Part shown: positions 17,494-27,575 of the stretch, piece by piece
Layout of the letters: every line of letters begins with the position of its first letter
Numbering within the stretch: position 1 is the stretch's first letter
NCBI GenBank assembly: GCA_045649025.1
Contig: JAZRPB010000006.1
Location: forward strand, 124,001-188,000
Source: Ornithomonoglobus_A sp045649025
GTDB taxonomy: Bacteria; Bacillota; Clostridia; UBA1381
Direction: 5' to 3'
DNA: 64,000 nucleotides
Made by a program: the position numbers and the translations under genes
The notes under the pieces: model-generated
What the model was told of the DNA's origin: nothing
The model's input: only the letters and a program-made list of their open reading frames with translations
Databases searched by the model: none

Positions 17494-20400
17494 TTAATTT
17501 TTTCTTTGGGGTATTTTTTCTAAAATTTCTTCAATCAATTTAAGATTGCTCTTTATTGCCTCTTTCATTGTGAAGCGGACTATCGGCTCGGTTTGCGACA
17601 TAATCTTAATACAATACGGATACGCCTTATCGAGTGTTTGAATAATGCTCATATCAAGACAATTCTCCATAAACTTAAGAGTAACTGTTCTTTCTTTTTG
17701 CGTTATTTCAAATACTCCTCTATCCCTTGCCATATATTTAATTTGTGCCACGTTTATTATGTTCATAACAGGCTTTGGCATATCACCGTAACGGTCAATA
17801 AGCTCATCCTCAACCTCAAACTTATCGTCCTCACAGCTGATAGAGGCTATTTTTTTATACATATCAATTCTTTGGTTTGAGCTTTCAATATACCTTTCGG
17901 GAAGATATGCATTAACGCTTATATCTATTGTTACCTCCTTTTGCTCTTCCTCCTTTATGCCCTTTGCCTCATTCACACTCTGTGCAAGAATTTTACAATA
18001 CATATCATAGCCAACGCTATCCATATGTCCGTGTTGCTCTGCACCCAAAAGATTTCCCGCACCTCTTATTTCCAAATCACGCATTGCAATTTTAAAGCCT
18101 GAACCAAACTCGGTAAATTCCTTTATTGCTCTTAATCTTTTTTGAGCAACCTCCGAGAGTATTTTATCTTTTTCATACGTTAAATACGCATATGCCGCTC
18201 TATTTGAACGTCCCACTCTGCCACGCAACTGATAGAGCTGTGCAAGTCCCATTTTGTCGGCATTTTCTATGATTATGGTATTTGCATTCGGAATATCGAG
18301 CCCTGTTTCAATAATGGTTGTGCAAACCAAAACATCAATTTTGCCCTCAACCATATCACACATTATTTCCTCGAGCTCCTCCTCACGCATTTTTCCGTGA
18401 CCTACCGCAACTCTTGCGTTTGGTATTTTTGATTGGATAAACTCTGCTTTTCTGAATATATCACTCGTTTTATTGTGCAGATAAAACACCTGACCGCCAC
18501 GTGAGAGCTCATTTTTTATTGCATCACATACCACCTCGGGATTATTTTCAAGCACATATGTCTGCACAGGATAACGATTTTGCGGTGGGTCTGTTAAAAC
18601 ACTCATATCCCTCACACTCGTCATTGCCATATGCAACGTTCTCGGAATTGGTGTTGCAGTCATTGTTAAAACATCAATATTGCTTTTTATCTCCTTTAAC
18701 CGTTCCTTATGCTTTACACCAAAGCGTTGCTCCTCGTCTATTATTAAAAGTCCCAAATCATTGAACTTAACGTCCTGCGAAAGTAAACGGTGTGTTCCCA
18801 CAACAATATCTATCTCGCCTGTTTTAAGCTTTTTTATAATATTTTTTTGCTGTGTTGCACTGCGAAATCTCGAAATCATTTCAACCTTTACGGGAAAATC
18901 CTTCATTCTTTCCAAAAATGTTTCATAATGCTGCATTGCAAGTATTGTTGTTGGACACAGGTATGCAACCTGTTTTGAGTCATTTACCGCCTTAAATGCT
19001 GCACGCAAGGCAACCTCCGTTTTACCGTAGCCCACATCACCACACAAAAGCCTATCCATAGGCTTTGATTTTTCCATATCCTCCTTAACCTCTTCAATAG
19101 AACGAAGCTGATCCTCGGTTTCCTGATATTCAAAAGTGTCTTCAAAATCCTTTTGCCACGGTGTGTCTTCACTAAATGCGTGACCCTGCACCTGTTCTCT
19201 TTTTGCATATAGCACTATAAGCTCTCTTGCAAGCTCCTCTGTTGCCGCTTTAACTTTTGCCTTGGTTTTATTCCATTCCTGAGTGCCAAGCTTATTTAAC
19301 TTAACCGTCTTTTCTGCACTGTTGCCAATATATTTATACAGTTCATTTAATTGGTCCACAGGTATATACAGGCAATCTGTGCCACGGTATTGGATTTTTA
19401 AATAATCCTTACTTACACCGCCAACCTCCATTCGTTGTATGCCTCTGTATTCACCTATGCCGTGTGCAGGATGCACCACGTAGTCTCCAACATTTATATC
19501 GTTGTATGAACGTATCCTTTGTGTGTTTTCCTTCTGACGCCTTGCACGTGAACGCTTTTGCTCAAAGATTTCGCTTTCCGACACCAACACAAATTTTATA
19601 TCGGGATATTCAAAGCCTTTTTTTAGACTGCCACGCATTACCGACACCTGATTTGGTTTAAAATCATCGCTGTCATAAATGCACTTTGCCTTAATTCCCC
19701 TGTCGGTTATAACTCCTGCAAGGTTCTCGGCTCTGCCCCTTGTGTTTGCAAGAATAACTACGGTGTATTTATTTTCCACCCAACCGTTCAGATTATCGAA
19801 AAGATAGTCTATTTTGCCGTGGAAGGATATTGTAGACTTTGTTGTAAAGCTTATAAGCTCTTTATATTTTATATCGTTTGATGTGTGAGTTAAAATTTCA
19901 AGGGCAATGATTTTCTTTTCGTTTATTTTTTTAAGGTAGTCTTCATATGTTAAAAACAATTCATTATTGCCTTTACCCATAATGCCCTTGTTTAACAGCT
20001 CTGTTATAATTTCGCCCTTTTCCCATTCAAATGTTTTTACCCTGTCCTCTATTCTTTTGGGGTCCACAATAAAAACAAAATCATCATCAAAAAGACAATC
20101 CAATATGGTGGGGATTTTATCATATACCAAATTTACGTACTTATCCAGCGACGGAAAATATGTTTTTTCGTTTAATGCCTCTAATTCCTGATTTAACAGA
20201 TTAACAATATGCTCGCCATCTTCGCCTTGTTTTTTTGCATTTTCTATTCTCTTTTTTATTTCCTTCTCAATTACGGTCTTTTTATTATCATCCACAAGCA
20301 TTTCTCTTGCAGGGATAATTTTAACCTCATCAAGATTGTCTGTTGAACGTTGTGAATATGGGTCAAATAAACGAATTAAATCCGTTTCATTATCAAAAAA

Positions 20401-20973
20401 CTCTATTCTTACAGGTGTGTCCATATCGGGCGGATATATATCCACTATTCCACCTCTTATGGCAAACTGCCCCACGCCCTCAACCATTTCCTCACGTGAG
20501 TAGCCCATATATACAAGTCTTTGGGAAAGCTCATCAATTTCAAAAACCTCTCCCTGTTTGAAGGTTATAGTGTTATTTTTAAATTCCTCCACATCGGCAC
20601 TGTATTGCAATATGGCATCGAGCGATGTAACTATAATTTTACCTCTTGCGTTTATAAGCGACGAAAATGCCTTCAATCGCTGATTTGTGTTTGTTCGTGC
20701 AATTGTTTCTATATTATAGAACACATATTCCTTCGACAAAAATACCTCACAATCGTTTGTGTAGGTGCTTACCATATCCGCAAAGGCACGTGCCTCAATA
20801 TCGCTGTAACAAATAACAAGCGAAGAAACACCCTTATTTTCTTTAAGGGTGTATACAAGATGTGCCTGCGACGACTCCTCTATTCCGCAAACGGATATTG
20901 GAGTGTTATCAAGACTATTTATTAACTTTTGGTACGAAGCATATTCATTTAAGATTTGAGAAAATTTCATCAT
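17494..20973 (-). CDS. mfd: transcription-repair coupling factor
   Basis: A 1159-residue DNA translocase that removes RNA polymerase stalled at lesions and recruits UvrA. An N-terminal UvrB-like module carries VGQFAIRGGIVDIYPPD. The CarD-like RNA-polymerase-interacting domain begins NVGDYVVHPAHGIGEYRGI (about 500). Helicase motifs follow: LLCGDVGYGKTEVALRAA, IIDEEQRFG, TMTATPIPRTLHM and QLRGRVGRS. A C-terminal TRCF D7 domain ends the protein. It overlaps no neighbour and follows pth by 34 bp on the same strand. Confidence 0.97.
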   Translation of the reverse strand: MMKFSQILNEYASYQKLINSLDNTPISVCGIEESSQAHLVYTLKENKGVSSLVICYSDIEARAFADMVSTYTNDCEVFLSKEYVFYNIETIARTNTNQRLKAFSSLINARGKIIVTSLDAILQYSADVEEFKNNTITFKQGEVFEIDELSQRLVYMGYSREEMVEGVGQFAIRGGIVDIYPPDMDTPVRIEFFDNETDLIRLFDPYSQRSTDNLDEVKIIPAREMLVDDNKKTVIEKEIKKRIENAKKQGEDGEHIVNLLNQELEALNEKTYFPSLDKYVNLVYDKIPTILDCLFDDDFVFIVDPKRIEDRVKTFEWEKGEIITELLNKGIMGKGNNELFLTYEDYLKKINEKKIIALEILTHTSNDIKYKELISFTTKSTISFHGKIDYLFDNLNGWVENKYTVVILANTRGRAENLAGVITDRGIKAKCIYDSDDFKPNQVSVMRGSLKKGFEYPDIKFVLVSESEIFEQKRSRARRQKENTQRIRSYNDINVGDYVVHPAHGIGEYRGIQRMEVGGVSKDYLKIQYRGTDCLYIPVDQLNELYKYIGNSAEKTVKLNKLGTQEWNKTKAKVKAATEELARELIVLYAKREQVQGHAFSEDTPWQKDFEDTFEYQETEDQLRSIEEVKEDMEKSKPMDRLLCGDVGYGKTEVALRAAFKAVNDSKQVAYLCPTTILAMQHYETFLERMKDFPVKVEMISRFRSATQQKNIIKKLKTGEIDIVVGTHRLLSQDVKFNDLGLLIIDEEQRFGVKHKERLKEIKSNIDVLTMTATPIPRTLHMAMTSVRDMSVLTDPPQNRYPVQTYVLENNPEVVCDAIKNELSRGGQVFYLHNKTSDIFRKAEFIQSKIPNARVAVGHGKMREEELEEIMCDMVEGKIDVLVCTTIIETGLDIPNANTIIIENADKMGLAQLYQLRGRVGRSNRAAYAYLTYEKDKILSEVAQKRLRAIKEFTEFGSGFKIAMRDLEIRGAGNLLGAEQHGHMDSVGYDMYCKILAQSVNEAKGIKEEEQKEVTIDISVNAYLPERYIESSNQRIDMYKKIASISCEDDKFEVEDELIDRYGDMPKPVMNIINVAQIKYMARDRGVFEITQKERTVTLKFMENCLDMSIIQTLDKAYPYCIKIMSQTEPIVRFTMKEAIKSNLKLIEEILEKIPQRKN

Positions 20974-21007
20974 ATACCTCTGTTATATTACAAGAATTTT
21001 GGGCAAA

Positions 21008-21571
21008 TTAGCCGTTATATTTATTCATTGCACTTTCAATGTTGTTTTTTATTATTTCTTCTATTGCTTTTTTTGTCTTTTTAATTGTTTCCTCTAAAAC
21101 GGGAATTTCGTCTTTATTAAATCTGCCCAACACATAATCCACAAGCTCATAATCCTCGTGTTTGGGTGCACCCACACCTATTTTAAGACGCGGAAAATTA
21201 TCGCTTTGAAGCTGATATATTATTGATTTCAAGCCGTTGTGTCCGCCTGCACTGCCCTTTGCACGAATACGCAATTTACCTGTATCAAGCGAAATATCAT
21301 CACTTATAACAAGCACATTTTCAACAGGTACTTTAAAAAAACGCACAAAGTCCACAACACTGTCGCCACTCAAATTCATATATGTTTGAGGCTTAATCAA
21401 AAGCACCTTTTCTCCGTTTATTGAACATTCGCCGTATAATGCCTTGTATTTTAATTTATTTATTTTTACTCTGTATTCATCAGCTATATAGTCTATTGTG
21501 TGAAATCCTATATTATGACGTGTCATATCATATTGCTTACCTGGATTTCCCAATCCTACCACAAGATACAT
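21008..21571 (-). CDS. pth: peptidyl-tRNA hydrolase
   Basis: A 187-residue enzyme that frees tRNA from peptidyl-tRNA released by ribosomes. Motifs: VVGLGNPGKQYDMTRHNIGF (catalytic His at 20), KPQTYMNLSGDSV, and DDISLDTGKLRIRAKGSAGGHNG. The start lies 3 bp after the ribF stop. It sits in the run ribF-pth-mfd. Confidence 0.96.
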   Translation of the reverse strand: MYLVVGLGNPGKQYDMTRHNIGFHTIDYIADEYRVKINKLKYKALYGECSINGEKVLLIKPQTYMNLSGDSVVDFVRFFKVPVENVLVISDDISLDTGKLRIRAKGSAGGHNGLKSIIYQLQSDNFPRLKIGVGAPKHEDYELVDYVLGRFNKDEIPVLEETIKKTKKAIEEIIKNNIESAMNKYNG

Positions 21572-21574
21572 TTT

Positions 21575-22486
21575 TTATTCTCCTATTTTTAATATCTCAA
21601 TTGCTTTTTTCTTATCCGTTAAGATCTGGTTCTTTAATTCTTCTAAACTATTAAATTTTATATCGCCTCTGATATATTCCAAAAACGAAACCGTTACATT
21701 TTCATTGTATATATCGCCGCAAAAATCAATAATATGACTTTCAACCGTTATTTTTTTTGCATCAAAGGTGGGATTATTCCCAACATTTATAACGCTCTTA
21801 TAGCTTTTCCCATTGACCTCACTAAAGCCTGCATAAACACCGCATTTGGGTAATATACCGTTTGCATCAAGCGATATGTTTGCTGTGGGAAAACCAAGCT
21901 TTCTCCCATTTTGCAAGCCCTTTTCCACCACACCGCACATTGCAAACGGTCTGCCTATAAACTCAAACGCCTCTTTCATATCGCCGTTTTCTATAGATTT
22001 GCGTATATATGACGACGAAACTGTGGTGTTATTTATGCTGACCTTTTCGGTTACCAAAACATCAAAGCCATATTTCTTCCCAAGAGAATACATCGTTTGA
22101 ACATCGCCCTGTGCCTTGTGGCCAAAGCGATAGTCGTAACCAATACAAACTGCCCTCATACCAAGCTTTTCAATAAGCATTTGTATAAATTCCTCGGGAC
22201 TTTTTTTCATTATATTATCATCAAATTTTTCTATATACAAAAAATCGGGAGCAATGTCGGATAAAATCTTTAGTTTGATTTTATTGGGAGTTATAAGCTT
22301 TTCATCACGTGTATGATTTTCAAACATAAACATACCGCTTTTTAATGAATTTTCTTTTGCATATTGTATTCCCTTTTCTATAACAGACATATGTGCAAGA
22401 TGGAGCCCGTCAAAATTACCGAGCATAATAAGCGTATTATTATAAACCTTATCGGCTGTTGCATAAATAATATCCACTTTTTCCAC
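21575..22486 (-). CDS. ribF: bifunctional riboflavin kinase / FAD synthetase
   Basis: A 303-residue enzyme making FMN and then FAD. The N-terminal nucleotidyltransferase has LGNFDGLHLAHMSVIEKG (residues about 22-39) and GYDYRFGHKAQGD. The C-terminal flavokinase has GRKLGFPTANISLD, SVINVGNNPTF and VESHIIDF. It follows truB by 6 bp, the common truB-ribF pairing. Confidence 0.95.
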   Translation of the reverse strand: MEKVDIIYATADKVYNNTLIMLGNFDGLHLAHMSVIEKGIQYAKENSLKSGMFMFENHTRDEKLITPNKIKLKILSDIAPDFLYIEKFDDNIMKKSPEEFIQMLIEKLGMRAVCIGYDYRFGHKAQGDVQTMYSLGKKYGFDVLVTEKVSINNTTVSSSYIRKSIENGDMKEAFEFIGRPFAMCGVVEKGLQNGRKLGFPTANISLDANGILPKCGVYAGFSEVNGKSYKSVINVGNNPTFDAKKITVESHIIDFCGDIYNENVTVSFLEYIRGDIKFNSLEELKNQILTDKKKAIEILKIGE

Positions 22487-22492
22487 CTACCC

Positions 22493-23368
22493 TTACCAGA
22501 ATGATTTTAGCATTTTAAGCTTACCCTCGCAAATTTGTGAAATGCATAAAAATTCACCGTCATAACCGTAAACTCTTAAACATTCACCCTCTGCTCTTCC
22601 GCTATAACTCATACGAATGCCGTTTAAAACGCTCTTTGTCTGTTTTTCATTTAAATATATACTATCCAGATTACCAAAAACACTGTCGACACTTTTTATG
22701 CTGTCTGATAGCTTTCCAAGCTTTGATAACCTCTCTATATCCTTTGTTGACATTGCGTCTTTAATATTAAAAATGCCTGATTTTGTACGCACAAGCGTAT
22801 TCATATAAGCACCAACACCCAATTTAGTGCCAATATCCTCGCATAGTGTTCTTATATATGTACCTTTGGAGCAGTCAACATCAATTGTGACAGTGTTATT
22901 TTCGGTGTCTATTTCTAAAATATCTATTTTGTTTATTGTTATTTTACGTGGTTTTCTTTCCACCTCAATGCCTTTTCTTGCAAGCTCATAGAGCTTTTTA
23001 CCATTTTGCTTTATGGCAGAAAACATAGGCGGAATCTGTTCGACTTCGCCTGTGAAACTTTTTATTGCGTTTTCAATTTCCTCCCTTGTGCATTTAACCT
23101 CACACTCGGAAAGAATATCACCCTCACTGTCTAATGTATCGGTTGTCATACCAAGCACAAGCTGTGCCCTATAACCCTTATCGTCGGCAGTAAGCATATC
23201 CGCCGCCTTTGTTGCCTTACCAATGCAAATTGGCAAAACACCCTCTGCCATAGGGTCGAGTGTGCCTGTATGGCCTATTTTTTTAATGCCTGTTACACGT
23301 CGCATAAACGAAACCATATCGTGCGACGTTTTTCCAAGCGGTTTATTTATTATAATTATTCCGTTCAT
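22493..23368 (-). CDS. truB: tRNA pseudouridine(55) synthase
   Basis: A 291-residue TruB. An in-frame TTG exists at 23383, but the ATG at 23368 overlaps the nrnA stop as ATGA, and MNGIIIINKPLGKTSHD is the family start. The catalytic Asp is in GHTGTLDPMAEGVLP. KGTYIRTLCEDIG follows, and a short PUA-like region ends the protein. It is translationally coupled to nrnA. Confidence 0.95.
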   Translation of the reverse strand: MNGIIIINKPLGKTSHDMVSFMRRVTGIKKIGHTGTLDPMAEGVLPICIGKATKAADMLTADDKGYRAQLVLGMTTDTLDSEGDILSECEVKCTREEIENAIKSFTGEVEQIPPMFSAIKQNGKKLYELARKGIEVERKPRKITINKIDILEIDTENNTVTIDVDCSKGTYIRTLCEDIGTKLGVGAYMNTLVRTKSGIFNIKDAMSTKDIERLSKLGKLSDSIKSVDSVFGNLDSIYLNEKQTKSVLNGIRMSYSGRAEGECLRVYGYDGEFLCISQICEGKLKMLKSFW

Positions 23369-24312
23369 AATTGTAAAAGACAAGCCTCTATAAGCTTTTT
23401 CTTTAATTCCTCAACGTTTGTTCCTCTTGCACGAAAGCCCGATGCCCTGATGTGTCCGCCGCCGCCGAACTGCGATGCTATTTTTGATACGTCGGCATAC
23501 TCGTTCGCACGCAGATTAACACGTATTTCCTTGTCATTTTCTATTAGTGCTATTGCAATTTCTGTACCCGCAACACCTCTTGCTATATCCACAATTGACG
23601 GTGTGTTTTTGGGGTCTATGCCAAATTCTTCGAGCATTTTATTTGATAAATACACAACCCTCACCTTGTTGTTGCAATAGCTTTCAATTGTGCTCATAAC
23701 CCTTGCTCTTAATTTAATTTCTTCAATTGTGTAGGTGTCAAAAAGTGCTCTTGCAATTGCATCGTGACCGATTTTATACTCTATAAGCTTCGATGCAATC
23801 TGCATCGTTTTCGGACTTACCGAGCTAAACTTAAAACATCCTGTGTCGGAGCATATTGCCGTATATAAAAACCTTGACGATTCGGTGTCGAGGCTCACTC
23901 CCATTTTTTCAAATATACCGTATAAAACTTCACCTGTTGATGATGCGTCACCCTCAACATAGTTTTCGTCTGCATACAGTGTATTTGAATAATGGTGGTC
24001 TATATTAACCGAGTTGCCTATTCTTTCTAAAAGCTGCGCTCTGTCGCCAAGTCTTTTTATGTCACCGCAGTCAAGACAAACACATAAATCGCACTCCACC
24101 TCTGTATCGGGCGTGTAGATAACATAATCGTTACCTAAAAAGCCAAGACGTTCTTCAAATTCAGCATTTGCATACACAGTTGCCTTTTTGCCCATTTTAC
24201 GAAGTATATGTGCCATAGCAAAGCACGAGCCTACCGCATCGCCGTCCTCGGATATATGCGGAAGTATTGCAACAGATTGTGCATTGTTTAATTTTTCTAT
24301 AATTTTATCCAT
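23365..24312 (-). CDS. nrnA: DHH/DHHA1 phosphoesterase (nanoRNase / pAp phosphatase)
   Basis: A 315-residue NrnA-type protein that degrades short oligoribonucleotides and 3'-phosphoadenosine 5'-phosphate in relatives. Motifs: LPHISEDGDAVGS, CLDCGDIKRLGD, NIDHHYSN (the DHH), TAICSDTGCFKF, and the C-terminal DHHA1 GGGGHIRASGF. It lies between rbfA and truB, the usual place in Firmicutes. Confidence 0.93.
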   Translation of the reverse strand: MDKIIEKLNNAQSVAILPHISEDGDAVGSCFAMAHILRKMGKKATVYANAEFEERLGFLGNDYVIYTPDTEVECDLCVCLDCGDIKRLGDRAQLLERIGNSVNIDHHYSNTLYADENYVEGDASSTGEVLYGIFEKMGVSLDTESSRFLYTAICSDTGCFKFSSVSPKTMQIASKLIEYKIGHDAIARALFDTYTIEEIKLRARVMSTIESYCNNKVRVVYLSNKMLEEFGIDPKNTPSIVDIARGVAGTEIAIALIENDKEIRVNLRANEYADVSKIASQFGGGGHIRASGFRARGTNVEELKKKLIEACLLQL

Positions 24313-24331
24313 TAAAACACCCTCTTGTTTA

Positions 24332-24433
24332 GTCTGAAGAAAAATTGTTTAGATTACCGCTTTGATGTTCGGGTGCTGTATCGGGTATACCGCCCCGAAC
24401 GAAAAGTGGTGAGATAGGCAATTTTATTCAGAC
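24332..24433. repeat. 102-bp imperfect palindrome between rbfA and nrnA
   Basis: Nested arms: GTCTGAA 24332-24338 with TTCAGAC 24427-24433; AAAATTG 24341-24347 with CAATTTT 24419-24425; ACCGCTTT 24356-24363 with AAAGTGGT 24403-24410; GTTCGGG 24367-24373 with CCCGAAC 24394-24400. The right end includes the last codons and stop of rbfA. It would fold as one long hairpin within the operon mRNA. It could be a processing or attenuation site or a small inserted element. Confidence 0.6.
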
Positions 24434-24765
24434 TTCATTGAACCTTTTAAGAGTGCATCTATGTGTGCACCATGTTCTATTGAATGATCCAGCTCAAATA
24501 TAAATTCGGGTGTGTAGCGTAAATCCACACGTCTGCCCATTTCACGACGCACAAAGCCTGCGGCACTCTTTAAGCCGTCCATTGCCTTTTTTTGTGTTTC
24601 GCTATCGCCCATTACAGACACATATACCTTTGCATATCTTAAATCGTTTGTTACATTAACTGCAACAACACTTGTCATAATGGGGATACGGCTATCCTTT
24701 AATTCGCGGATAACATTTGCAACCTCACGTCTTACTTCTTCGTTTATTTTATCTATTCTTGCCAT
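24424..24765 (-). CDS. rbfA: 30S ribosome-binding factor A
   Basis: A 113-residue KH-fold factor for late 30S maturation and cold adaptation. It shows KINEEVRREVANVIRELKD and VSVMGDSETQKKAMDGLKSA, plus RRVDLRYTPEFIFELDHS. It is the last gene of the rimP-infB operon, 9 bp after infB. Its stop lies inside the 102-bp palindrome. Confidence 0.95.
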   Translation of the reverse strand: MARIDKINEEVRREVANVIRELKDSRIPIMTSVVAVNVTNDLRYAKVYVSVMGDSETQKKAMDGLKSAAGFVRREMGRRVDLRYTPEFIFELDHSIEHGAHIDALLKGSMKSE

Positions 24766-24774
24766 TATATCCTC

Positions 24775-27243
24775 TTATCTTTTTACTTCTTCCATTATAA
24801 AACATTCCATTGTATCGCCTTCTTTAATATCGTTAAAGTCCTCAATACCAATACCGCACTCGAAGTTTTCGCCAACCTCTTTGGCATCGTCTTTAAATCT
24901 CTTTAATGAGCTGATCTTGCCCTCGTGAATAATGATACCATCACGAACAAGACGAATTTGAGCATTACGCTGGATTTTACCCTGTGTAACATAACAGCCT
25001 GCAATTGTGCCTGCACCGGGAACCTTAAAGGTTTGACGTACATCAACATAACCCAAAACATTTTCTTTATATTCAGGGTCGAGCATACCTTTCATAGCAG
25101 CTTCCATTTCCTCGATTGCCTGATAGATTACACGATACAAACGAATGTCAACCTCGTGTTGTGTTGCAGCACTTAAAGCACCCGCATCAGGTCTTACATT
25201 AAAGCCTACAATAATAGCATTCGACGCATTTGCAAGCATTACGTCTGTTTCGTTAATAGCACCCACGCCGCCGTGGATTGTTCTTACTCTTACCTCGTCG
25301 TTTGAAAGCTTTTCAAGCGATTGCTTTACCGCCTCCACGCTGCCCTGTACGTCTGCCTTTATGATTACGGCAAGCTCCTTCATATTACCCTCGTCAATCT
25401 GACTAAACAGGTTATCGAGCGATACTTTAACAACCTGATTGAATTTGTTTTCCTGCAGCTCTTGCTTTCTTTGCTCTGCAACATCACGAGCAAGCTTTTC
25501 GTTTGCTACGACAATAAATGTGTCGCCGCCCGACGGAACATCGCCAAGACCTAAAATCTCAACAGGAGTTGACGGAGGAGCACTCTTAACACGTCTGCCC
25601 TTATCATTTACCATTGCTCTTATACGGCCAACAGATGTGCCCGCAATAACAAAATCGCCAACATTTAAAGTACCATTTTGAACAAGAACGGTTGCAACAG
25701 TACCTCTGCCCTTATCTATTTGTGCTTCTATAACTGTACCCGACGCACTTCTGTTTGGATTTGCCTTTAATTCCTGCATATCTGCAACAAGCAATACCAT
25801 TTCAAGAAGTCCGTCGATGTTTTGTCTTTTCTTTGCACTGACCTCAACGCAAATTGTGTCGCCGCCCCATTCTTCAGGAATAAGCTCGTGCTCAACAAGC
25901 ATTTGTCTTACTCTGTCGGGGTTTGCACCATCTTTGTCTATTTTATTAATGGCAACTATAATTTGTACATTCGCAGCTTTTGCGTGATTTATTGCCTCGA
26001 TTGTTTGCGGCATAATACCATCATCTGCTGCCACTACCAATATTGCAACGTCTGTTACCTGTGCACCTCTTGCACGCATTGTTGTGAATGCTTCGTGACC
26101 AGGGGTATCTAAAAATGTTATTGTGCGGTCGTTTAATTTTACACTGTATGCACCAATGTGCTGTGTGATACCGCCTGCTTCTGTGTCGGTAACACTTGTA
26201 TCTCTTATAGCGTCAAGAAGTGATGTCTTACCATGGTCAACGTGACCCATAACAACAACAACGGGCGGTCTTTCAACTAAATCCTCTGCCTTATCCTCGT
26301 CTTCAACCTCCATCATAAGACGCTCTTCTTTTGTTATAACAACCTCTTGTTTAACAGTTATGTCAAATTCAAGACCAATAAGCTCTGCTGTTTCAAAATC
26401 AATTGCCTGATTCATTGTTGCCATAATGCCGTTTTTCATTAGCTTCATAACAACCTCGGCACCCGTTTTACCCATTTTAGACGCAAATTCGCCTACTGTG
26501 ATTGTTTCGGGAATTTCTATCTCGGTTATAACCTTTGCAGGAATTACCTTCTTTGGCTTAACCTGTTGATTTTTAATCTTCTCCTCACCACGAGCACCCT
26601 TTTTACGCTTATTCTTATTTCTGTCGTTATCTATTCTAATGTTTGCAGGAACGTAATCTTCTATACGCTCTCTTTCATTTATCTTGTCAATTTCAACGGT
26701 TGACTGTCTTGTGTCAACATAACGCTTTCTTTCTGTTGTTTTAACAATAAATTCCTCTGAATTATTGCTTCTGTCAACATTAGAAAGGTCAATTTTTTGT
26801 CCGCCCTGCTTTTTAGCCTGTGTATGATGCTTTTTGTTATCTTTTTTCTTGTTTGCGGGAGCTTCTTGCTCTTTTTGAGCCGCCTCCTTCTTTAGAGGTT
26901 TAGCTTCAGCTTTGTTTGGGGCAGGAGATTTTTCGGCTTTAACTTCCTTTTTAACCTCTTCTGCAACAGGCTCCTCCTGTGGTTTTTCTTCCTGTTTTTG
27001 TGCTTCCTTTTCCTTTGCTTTTATGGCAATCTCTGTTGCTCTTATTTGTTCAAGCTCGTCTTGTGTGGTTGCAAATTCGTTTGAAAAGAAGTCTAAAATA
27101 AAGCTTGCATTTTCAGCACTTATAAGGCTTGTTGCACCTTTAACAAGCACTCCGCCCTCTTCTAATTTTGCAATTATTTCTTTATTTGTAACGCTTAATT
27201 TCTTTGATAATTCACCAAATTTCAATGTTGATGTTTCTGCCAT
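24775..27243 (-). CDS. infB: translation initiation factor IF-2
   Basis: An 822-residue GTPase that places initiator tRNA on the 30S subunit. The N-terminal IF2N (LSKKLSVTNKEIIAKLEEGG) is followed by a long Lys/Glu-rich linker (about 85-215) and a second IF2N (ITVGEFASKMGKTGAEVVMKL). The G domain has GHVDHGKTS, DTPGHEAF and NKID. Domains II to IV end in DIKEGDTMECFIMEEV. No RBS conflict; the gap to ylxQ is 23 bp. Confidence 0.97.
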   Translation of the reverse strand: MAETSTLKFGELSKKLSVTNKEIIAKLEEGGVLVKGATSLISAENASFILDFFSNEFATTQDELEQIRATEIAIKAKEKEAQKQEEKPQEEPVAEEVKKEVKAEKSPAPNKAEAKPLKKEAAQKEQEAPANKKKDNKKHHTQAKKQGGQKIDLSNVDRSNNSEEFIVKTTERKRYVDTRQSTVEIDKINERERIEDYVPANIRIDNDRNKNKRKKGARGEEKIKNQQVKPKKVIPAKVITEIEIPETITVGEFASKMGKTGAEVVMKLMKNGIMATMNQAIDFETAELIGLEFDITVKQEVVITKEERLMMEVEDEDKAEDLVERPPVVVVMGHVDHGKTSLLDAIRDTSVTDTEAGGITQHIGAYSVKLNDRTITFLDTPGHEAFTTMRARGAQVTDVAILVVAADDGIMPQTIEAINHAKAANVQIIVAINKIDKDGANPDRVRQMLVEHELIPEEWGGDTICVEVSAKKRQNIDGLLEMVLLVADMQELKANPNRSASGTVIEAQIDKGRGTVATVLVQNGTLNVGDFVIAGTSVGRIRAMVNDKGRRVKSAPPSTPVEILGLGDVPSGGDTFIVVANEKLARDVAEQRKQELQENKFNQVVKVSLDNLFSQIDEGNMKELAVIIKADVQGSVEAVKQSLEKLSNDEVRVRTIHGGVGAINETDVMLANASNAIIVGFNVRPDAGALSAATQHEVDIRLYRVIYQAIEEMEAAMKGMLDPEYKENVLGYVDVRQTFKVPGAGTIAGCYVTQGKIQRNAQIRLVRDGIIIHEGKISSLKRFKDDAKEVGENFECGIGIEDFNDIKEGDTMECFIMEEVKR

Positions 27244-27266
27244 TACACATCACCCTTTCTTAAATA

Positions 27267-27575
27267 TCATTCCGAAATACTATATGATTTCTTTATTGCT
27301 TTTGCTAAATTTTCATCGTTTATTGATATAACAGCTCTTTCACCGCCGCCTATGGCTTTTCCCAACCATGCCATATCTGCGTATTCTATATAATCAACCT
27401 TGTAAAACGAGCATGAATTTTTAATTGATTTTTTTGTGTTATCGGAAGCATCCTTCGCTATAACAATCAATTTCGATTGATGGCTTTTTATTGCCTTTTT
27501 GCATATAAATTCGCCACTGCTTATTTTATTTGCCTTTTTAGCAAAGCCAATGTAGGTTAAAAGCTTACTGTTCAT
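27267..27575 (-). CDS. ylxQ: L7Ae-family ribosomal-like protein YlxQ
   Basis: A 102-residue L7Ae/L30e-fold protein (SKLLTYIGFAKKANKISSGEF, KLIVIAKDASDNTKKSI, GERAVISINDENLAKAI). Relatives bind kink-turn RNAs. It lies between ylxR and infB in the standard order; its ATG abuts the ylxR stop. Confidence 0.9.
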   Translation of the reverse strand: MNSKLLTYIGFAKKANKISSGEFICKKAIKSHQSKLIVIAKDASDNTKKSIKNSCSFYKVDYIEYADMAWLGKAIGGGERAVISINDENLAKAIKKSYSISE

